From Macrocystis pyrifera (Eukaryota > Sar > Phaeophyceae > Laminariales > Laminariaceae), in the NCBI GenBank assembly GCA_031763025.1, contig JASSKH010000016.1:62001-126000 (forward strand): 64,000 bases of DNA. Direction: 5' to 3'. How positions within the stretch are numbered: the first letter of the stretch is position 1; each line of letters starts with the position of its first letter. This document shows positions 57,428 to 64,000 of this stretch, one piece after another. The position numbers and the translations under genes were made by a program. The notes under the pieces are model-generated. The model was given only the letters and a program-made list of their open reading frames with translations, was not told where the DNA came from and made no database searches.

Positions 57428-60064
57428 TAAAAAATACGAAGATCCGGGTAGGTTTCCACGTCTCTAGATGGCTTTTCGGAAGTGGGACCCCGTCCCCTCA
57501 GTTGCTTGCTGGGTCACGTGACTTTGACCACCTAGAGCATGTGCCACGGAGCCCGGCCGGAGCCAACGCTTGCACCGTACTGTCCACGCCGCCCCCCTGC
57601 GGGCCTCGCAGCAGGAAGCACGAGAAAAGACCCGCGGCCAAACGAGAAATGTAAAGTATTCCGGAAAAAAAGGTCCATTTGGTATAAAGTAATATCAGTT
57701 ACCTTCTTGTCGAACCTTGCCATCTGTAGAGCTGGGAGTCTCTGTCGTTATTTCATACGTTCATGCTGCCACAGCTACAAAGCTTCAGCTGCAGTGCCAT
57801 TCAACGGGCTGCTGCGTTTGGTCGTGCGTCCCACCCTCTTCTTGTGTGCACCCCTTTCTACTTCAGTAAATATTATCCCACTACTGTACCGCTGTGTTCT
57901 GCGTGTCGCGCGTGTGTGTGCCGTGTGTCGAGCGTGGAGTTTCAAACCGTTTTTGTCGGCAGGTCTTGGTTTTGTGCGCGAGAGGCCATCTTCGCCGAGA
58001 GTGCCACAACAAAAAGAATGCATCAACATACATACGGACAAATATGACACACTGTTTGGTGAAATATTTAAACAAACCCATAGACGCGATTCAGTCTAAG
58101 GTAGCAGTCTCACCCTATTTCCAAGCATGTTTTGTCCACAAAAGCGCAGGTGCAGTTCGAAAGGGCTCGTGGGCGATACATGTGATATGATACATACAGC
58201 ACATATTTCATAACATTGTACTATTGTATCATGTGTACCGTTTTTTAAATAGTTACCAGGTATTGCACCACTTCCCGCGGCACGTCCCGCAGGGGAACCT
58301 TGCATGATCATACAGGGTTTTCATCACCACGAACTTGCTAGAGCAGCATCAGCTGCACCATCAGCGACACGTCCAACACGGCGAAAAGCGAGGGCAAAGA
58401 CCAAATCGTGCCCCCTGGTTACCTAGGGCTCGCCCTCTCGGCCAGATATGAACATAGTGACGAAACTAAACTACCCTCTCGAACGAGAAAGCTCGGTAGA
58501 AATAGACGAGTTGTTGTACTGTAGTTCCGGAACCAGCTCCTCAAACGCAAAAGGCGTCAACATGTGGCAGAATGTGTCTTCGTGCACCAGGTACATAATG
58601 CGGGTGGCATTCAAAACTATGCGGCCGAGACAACTAAACACGAATTACGCGTGGTGTCGTGGCATGTACAGTCACACAAGTCAGTTTTTTACACCCGCTC
58701 GAACAAACCGACTACCTCCGGGCGCGTTTGTCATATCGTTCCGCGAGGGGATACTGCTACCGGTGCACAGCAGTATGTATGCTGGTCTGGTCTGTGTCTA
58801 TGGCGTGCCGCAACTATGGAAGCATACACAACAGCAAACTTCGCTCGAAGCGCTGTAGGCAAATGGGAATACACATCGAGTACTTCTTCAAGTGGCATAT
58901 TCTGAGGAAACGTACACCAATGTTTGCTATTTTCTACATGGCCTTCAGATAACTGGTGGGCCCTCAAAAATATATTGGGGATGGCGCATCCTGAGGTACT
59001 GGGGTGGTGTACACTGAAGTACTGCCTCGGCAAGAGCCTACAGTAGGAACTACCTGATCTTGTGATGATCTTCGTTGTTGCCTTGCTTGATATAAAGTGA
59101 TGAAGATGTATTTACCTGCGCACTATTCACGGCTTGATGGGCCGCGACTAACGTAAGGCAGTACAGGGTGTGGTCCAGTGCACAAAACAAATGCAACAAA
59201 ATTTCCCACTCTTTACGTCAGTACGGTGTGTGTTTCGAGTGAATTGTCACCTCTTCTTACGTTACAGTCAAATAATAAACCACGATCGACGGACGTGAAA
59301 ACGGCAAAACACTCACCTCCCAGTGAGTAGTTGAACGCCAGGTGAAGGACCCTCAGTGCCGGAAGCTTCGCCAGCTCCGCGGGGATGCCACCTGCAAGTA
59401 GTTTGCGACTCCAGAACAACAAGTGAAACGACGGGCAGCATCAGACTGGGTAAGCGCACGCTACCATCTTGAACAGTGTTGCCTCTTCACCCCCTCCACA
59501 GATTCCCCTCTATAATTGGTCACTCCCATGCAAAGTCGGATTGCCTCAGCGGCAACACACTGCGCTAAATGGTACGAACGCTCATCTATCACCACGGCCA
59601 ACATCATCTGAATCACCGTCGCCTTCCACGTGAAAACTTATAATCTACTCACAAATTCAATTTTAGAATTAATAATATGTGGGGCACATTTCCAGTCCAA
59701 CAAAGCATAGACCAATACACCGCTGTTGCCTTCCGAACGTTCTTCGACGACCATTAATATTGTAATCCGGAACATGACAACACCAACACTCATCCTGCAG
59801 CGTTGGAACCTACACACATTTCTAGACCACAACTACTATAGCAAGGCAAATCACGAACGCATGTTTGCAGAGTCAGTATTGCAGATCACTCAAAAATTGA
59901 CATTAAAACCATTATTAAATTGACTACCGGAATGCTTTACTATTGAAGCTGGGTCTCGGGGCAGGGGAAACGATCGGAAAAACCTAAAACCATGTAGTCG
60001 CAGCCGAACAGTCTATCGCTTGGAACACGCGAAAGTTTTCTGCAGAGAGCAGCCAGCCTCAACC
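57428..60064 (+). repeat. Duplicon copy 2, segment B
   Basis: The counterpart of 37,557-40,185. It joins segment A directly at about 57,428, giving the empty site of the 25.4-kb nest. From about 58,300 onward it is almost identical to copy 1. Confidence 0.9.
59317..59391 (-). CDS. Single LRR exon, 75 nt (type b, copy 2, unit 1)
   Basis: Same splice sites as 39,424-39,498 (TTGCAG acceptor, GTGAGT donor, minus strand, phase 1-1). The peptide is GGIPAELAKLP, then LRVLHLAFNYSLG. It lies in unit 1 of a tandem pair whose unit length is about 1.09 kb. Confidence 0.8.
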
Positions 60065-60654
60065 TTGGGGATGGCGCATCCTGAGGTACTGGGGTGGTGT
60101 ACACTGAAGTACTGCCTCGTCAAACGCCTACAGTAGGAACTACCTGACCCTGTGATGATCTTCGTTGTTGCCTTGCTTGATATAAAGTGATGAAGATGTA
60201 TTTACCTGCGCACTATTCACGGCTTGATGGGCCGCGACTAACGTAAGGCAGTACAGGGTGTGGTCCAGTGCACAAAACAAATACAACAAAATTTCCCACT
60301 CTTTCCGTCAGTACGATGTGTGTTTCGAGTGAATTGTCACCTCTTCTTACGTTACAGACAAATAATAAACCACGATCGACGGACGTGAAAACGGCAAAAC
60401 ACTCACCTCCCAGTGAGTTGTTGTTCTCCAGGTGAAGGATCCTCAGTGCCGGAAGCTTCGCCAGCTCCGCGGGGATGCCACCTGCAAGTAGTTTGCGATT
60501 CCAGAACAAGTGAAACGATGGGCACCATCAGACTGGGTAAGCGCACGCCACCATCTTCAACGGTGTTTTGCCTCTTCACCCCTCCACAGATTTCCCTCTA
60601 TAATTGGTTACTCCCATGCAAAGTCGGATTGCCTCAGCGGCAACACGCTGCGCG
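60065..60654 (+). repeat. Second, partial tandem unit carrying an LRR exon
   Basis: Repeats 58,975-59,570 from GGGGATGGCGCATCCTGAGG onward. It is cut at 60,654/60,655, where GTACCG-type minisatellite sequence begins. The unit carries exactly one LRR exon. Confidence 0.88.
60407..60481 (-). CDS. Single LRR exon, 75 nt (type b, copy 2, unit 2)
   Basis: Minus strand, TTGCAG acceptor and GTGAGT donor, phase 1-1. The peptide is GGIPAELAKLP, then LRILHLENNNSLG. Against unit 1, the differences fall in the HLxxNxSL segment (LAFNYS against LENNNS), which lies on the variable side of an LRR. Confidence 0.8.
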
Positions 60655-60915
60655 TTCGGTATGATGTTCGTACCCGTACCGAGGACTTCGGTACGTTCGG
60701 TACGATGTCCGTACCGGTACCGAGATTTTCGGTACGTTCGGTACGATGTCCATACCGGTACCGGTGGTACCGGTACGATAATCCGTACCGGTACCGAGAA
60801 GTTCGGTACGTTCGGTACGATGTCCATACCGGTACCGAGAAGTTCGGTACAGTCGGTATGATGTTCTTACCGGTACCGAGCGTATACCAGTACCGAGCAT
60901 ACCGGTACCGGGCTG
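60655..60915. repeat. GTACCG minisatellite, left block
   Basis: Units of about 41 bp with GGTACGATGTCCGTACCGG, TACCGAGAAGTTC and GGTACGTTC. The same units recur at 61,793-62,036, on the far side of the transposase fragment. Confidence 0.9.
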
Positions 60916-61323
60916 ATCGGGAAGGTAGGCAAGAACCACTTCCCCACCCTGGCGCCTGTCGCCTTGCAGGTGTTCGGGAACCAGGCCTCTGCTGCGCAAA
61001 TCGAGCGCGATTTCAGTGGTTGCGGTAACCTCCTGACCGCGAATCGGAGCCGCATGGACACGTACTGGGTGGAGATAGTGAAGTTCCTCGAAGCAAACTT
61101 CGATAGCATCCCCGCGTACGGTGCCATCCCCATGATCGCTCTGAAGAATATCCGCTCGTGTCTTCCCGGGCGTTTTTCGGGGGAAGACAAGGACGTGTTG
61201 GAGGCTGAAAGCACCTTCGACTTCCTCAACAGCACGGAGGCGCCGACAGCCGATGGCATGTCCGCTGGCATGGGGAGGAATAGGATTCTTAGGCGGAATG
61301 ATATCGAGAGACATCTGTTCTGA
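60916..61323 (+). pseudogene. hAT transposase C-terminal (dimerisation) fragment
   Basis: The frame reads GKNHFPTLAPVALQVF, then SAAQIERDFSGCGNLLT, then NRSRMD, VEIVKFLEANFDSIP and a polar tail to a stop at 61,323. This matches the hAT dimerisation region: FPxLAxVA, then ERxFSxxG, RxxM/L and VExxxFLxxN. hAT transposases cut and paste DNA flanked by short inverted ends and make 8-bp target duplications. The upstream catalytic part is missing: the frame runs back into the minisatellite. It might be the last exon of a larger element or a truncated relic. It could represent the family that mobilised the non-autonomous hAT elements here, but that link is untested. Confidence 0.85.
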
Positions 61324-61792
61324 CACGATATATCTGGGCATTTTCCTGGTTACTGGTCGCGTGGGTGCACAAGTTCCAAGTGGTCCGTTCGGTACTTGCA
61401 CCTGTACTTCTGTTGGACTTAGGAGTAGTTTTAAGTTTTAGGATTTGTTGGCCGTTCCTGTTTTGATTTTGCAACAGGACAATTCGTAGCTTGGATTGAA
61501 ATTCAAAAATTCGTGTCTTGAATTTTCGAACACAACCTTGGAAATTGAAATCGGTTGTCGTTTTTGTTTGAATTTGAATTTGCTGGTCTCTCCTGTGTTC
61601 GACTTCCAATGGGGAGAGTCTCGGATTTACTCCGTATAATATTATTATTAATATTAATATATATTTTTTTGTTTGGTTTCATTCAATGGTTTCATTGTTG
61701 CACGCACACATACAAACATTTTCGTTTTTCCACGTGCATTTTGAAATTGACATTTTGGACGGGCAATATGAGAGACGCTCCGCACACACAAC
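61324..61792. other. AT-rich spacer after the transposase fragment
   Basis: No gene is recognised. It holds an ATTATTATTAATATTAATAT tract (about 61,639-61,665) and several AATTCAAA/GAATTTGAATTT motifs. It is probably the 3' non-coding part of the hAT relic. Confidence 0.5.
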
Positions 61793-62036
61793 GCCGATAT
61801 CGCCGGTATCACCGGTACCGGTACCGGTATGGGCTTCCGTACCATACCGAGAAGCTCGGTACGTTCGGTACGGTGTCTATACCGGTACCGAGAAGTTCGG
61901 TACGATCGGTACGATGTCCGTACCGGTACCGAGAAGTTCGGTACCTTCGGTACGATGTCCATACCGGTACCGAGAAGTTCGGTACGTTCGGTACGATGTC
62001 CGTACTGGTACCGAGCATACCCGTACCTTACCGAAC
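61793..62036. repeat. GTACCG minisatellite, right block
   Basis: Same 41-bp-type unit as 60,655-60,915 and the same orientation. The two blocks bracket the hAT transposase fragment and may be its subterminal repeats. Clear terminal inverted repeats and a target duplication could not be fixed. Confidence 0.9.
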
Positions 62037-64000
62037 ACAACCTTGAAGTGTAGTTGCTCTAATTTCAGCTGCTGTGAAATGTGGTGACGCTCTGATGCTG
62101 TGGAGCTATCCCCTACTTCTTGATCCGTCGTCTCTATGACCACTCTGTGGAAAGTCTTGTATTACACATACATCCAATGTTTCGTTCTCTTCCGGGTGTC
62201 GAGGTTACAACGTCCCCTTCAGGGTGTACCAGCTACAGCCGTCAACGTCAACGGTCTTCGGGGTTTAGTGGTTGCAACACCGCCAATGGTAGTCATTACG
62301 CCTTTCCAACCTTTTATACTAACGTTTGCTGGGGTGCTGACTTTCGGTGAGGTAGCGATATCTCAACACTGACGGCAGCCCATTGTTGATTTACGCTCTG
62401 GAGCGCGCAACCTCTCCCAAGGTCGGAAATAGCCTAATGGTCGCATGTGTATCATCTCTGTTTGTCCTTGCCTTACTGCAGTGTAGCTGTAGAGCTCAAA
62501 ATGTCGGGAAAATAGTTGACGTTTGTATTCGCGGCTACATGTTTGCTCGTTTGAGCACAACCCTACACGCAACACCCTGTCAAACTCTTGCCAGCACTCC
62601 ACTGGAGTTCAAACTGGGTTGGTCCTGGACTCATCTGCTTTGGTCGAGTAAGAGGAATTCGAACTGAGCGACATTTTTTAGCGGCGCATGTCCAACTCGA
62701 TTGTGAATTGACAGTACTGCGAATAAAACCTCTGTCGCGATGGCATCACCCAACTGCCCATCCCCATCTGCACGAGGCGAGCCAAGGAAGCGGGCAGACT
62801 ATTTGCGTACGCATCCCTTTTTCTCTTACCCATTAATTACGTGGTCTGCGGTTTTATCTGCATCCCTGGCCCCTGACTGCTACGGAGGACTAACTAATCA
62901 TAGGATACTATATCTGGGGACGCGTCGCCCAGAACAATACTCCGTCGTCCTGCGAGGCCAACTTCAAGTCTTCGTGGTCCACGATCGACCATCAAGTAAA
63001 CAAGTACAACCAAACACAGATATACGTATGCACTGTAGTTATCGCACAGATAGGCGTCACAACTAACCATTCAGCTGGCCATGGCGTTGAACACGTTGAC
63101 CTACCGCCTCCAGAGGAGGGGACATGACCCTAACATGCCTGGGTATGGGTTAACGTTCACCGTTTAGAAAATAGAGTACTGATATACGTACACGTTGATA
63201 CTACGCAATATATCACGGCCCCGAACTAGACTATATGCGTAGGTCTGACATGTTTTGGCACCCGCGATACCCATTCAATCCACATTGGCGTTCACTCTGG
63301 ACGTCTCGCCCAGGACACGGAGGGTGTCCCGAGCAACTTACCTGGCGGGCGTCTCATATCGGAAATGTCCATGCACTCACCACGGTCGAATGTATAGACT
63401 GGTGCTACGGTAAAGCGCAAGAGATACTATGTAGACGTTTTTAGCTCCTCACTCAAAGAACTCTGTATCTGCCCCCTGCTAACCCCCCCCCAACTGACGT
63501 TGTGAAAAGTTGCAATCCAAGTTCGATACATAATTTCATGGGCCACTGTATACACCGAACACGAATAATTTACTGTACAATACACATGGCGTCCTAATAT
63601 AGTATATGTTATGTACGGTATGTGCCAGATGTTTGGGTAGCTCCTCAGTTGAGACAACACATCGGTTGTGAATGTTCGGGTTCAATGTGTTATGGCTCAA
63701 TACAGTGCATCCAACACCTAGGCGAAGCGAGCCAAGGGCATGCGGCTTGATGCATTGAATGTTATTGCGATGCGCCATACTATGCCTGAAGCTTGACGGC
63801 ATCGTACAATCGTCCGAAGCGTCCCCCCCCCGAGAATCGATACTCCGTGCGTCTTCAAAAGCGCTCTGCAATGATTACTAGTATAGATCCGCTAACCAAG
63901 AAAGCTGTGTTTGACATCTAGTGCCTCCAGAGATAAAACAAGGTGTTTAGCAGTCTGAAGGTAGGCATCGGAATATAGCTCTCTTTGGCAAGCTGTCGTA
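62037..64000. other. Unique right flank
   Basis: No homology to the rest of the window. Several short plus-strand frames (62,136-62,372; 62,735-63,066; 63,235-63,444) have no recognised domain. The candidate at 62,437-62,667 is listed separately. Confidence 0.5.
62437..62667 (+). CDS. Small frame with signal-peptide-like N-terminus
   Basis: From the internal ATG at 62,437 the peptide is 76 residues. MVACVSSLFVLALLQCSCRA is hydrophobic with a small-residue end, as in a signal peptide, and the following chain has spaced Cys residues. It might be a first exon of a secreted protein. There is no homologue in the window and no domain, so support is weak. Confidence 0.25.
   Translation: MVACVSSLFVLALLQCSCRAQNVGKIVDVCIRGYMFARLSTTLHATPCQTLASTPLEFKLGWSWTHLLWSSKRNSN

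Larger units (their letters stand above)
41160..57436 (+). repeat. Duplicon copy 2, segment A
   Basis: The counterpart of 690-12,150 in the same orientation. Relative to copy 1 it lacks the old copia (empty site about 45,259-45,264) and the 8.3-kb insertion (empty site 49,682-49,692). It carries its own insertions or retained blocks at 42,388-44,265, about 44,790-45,100, about 46,775-47,666, 48,269-49,121 and 51,599-56,834. Confidence 0.9.

Noticed and set aside
60510-61028. 172-codon frame with Val-Pro-Val-Pro runs
   Set aside because: It translates the GTACCG minisatellite, and its 3' part overlaps the hAT dimerisation frame in another register.

Overview
This is a eukaryotic, gene-poor and transposon-rich window. 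The best lineage call is a brown alga (Phaeophyceae). That call is an inference. It rests on single leucine-rich-repeat (LRR) exons of exactly 72 or 75 nt with phase-1 introns on both sides, an arrangement reported for the LRR-ROCO and NB-ARC-TPR families of Ectocarpus. I found no complete host gene, no tRNA or rRNA gene and no CRISPR array.

The backbone is an old tandem duplication. Copy 1 runs from about 690 to 40,185 and copy 2 from about 41,160 to 60,064, in the same orientation. Each copy starts with a 72-nt LRR exon (699-770; 41,167-41,238) and ends with a 75-nt LRR exon (39,424-39,498; 59,317-59,391), all on the minus strand. A third 75-nt exon lies in an extra partial tandem unit (60,407-60,481). 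The rest of each copy looks like intron or intergenic DNA filled with minisatellites and transposons.

Comparing the two copies exposes insertions through their empty sites. Copy 1 holds an old copia element (2,622-5,659), a small unclassified insertion (8,300-8,862) and a 25.4-kb nest (12,151-37,556). The outer shell of the nest is a hAT element with ends CAAGG and an 8-bp target duplication. Inside it is a young copia element with near-identical LTRs (13,093-36,658). Inside the copia are two copies of one large hAT-like family (17,493-25,232 and 25,320-34,549) in opposite orientation, each with its own 8-bp target duplication, so together they form a palindrome of about 17 kb. The right-hand copy carries a PIF/Harbinger-type MITE (33,330-34,084).

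Copy 2 holds a 5.2-kb hAT element (51,599-56,834) with ends TAGAG. It contains long CTG-rich higher-order repeats and a possible zinc-finger exon. Copy 2 also has further insertions at 42.4-44.3, 46.8-47.7 and 48.3-49.1 kb. Both copies contain a large nonamer array (GATCTGYAN). After copy 2 come GTACCG minisatellites around a hAT transposase C-terminal fragment (60,655-62,036), then about 2 kb of unique DNA with no firm gene.

The functional theme is a minus-strand LRR locus whose single-repeat exons are carried in repeated genomic units and whose introns have been inflated by nested mobile elements.
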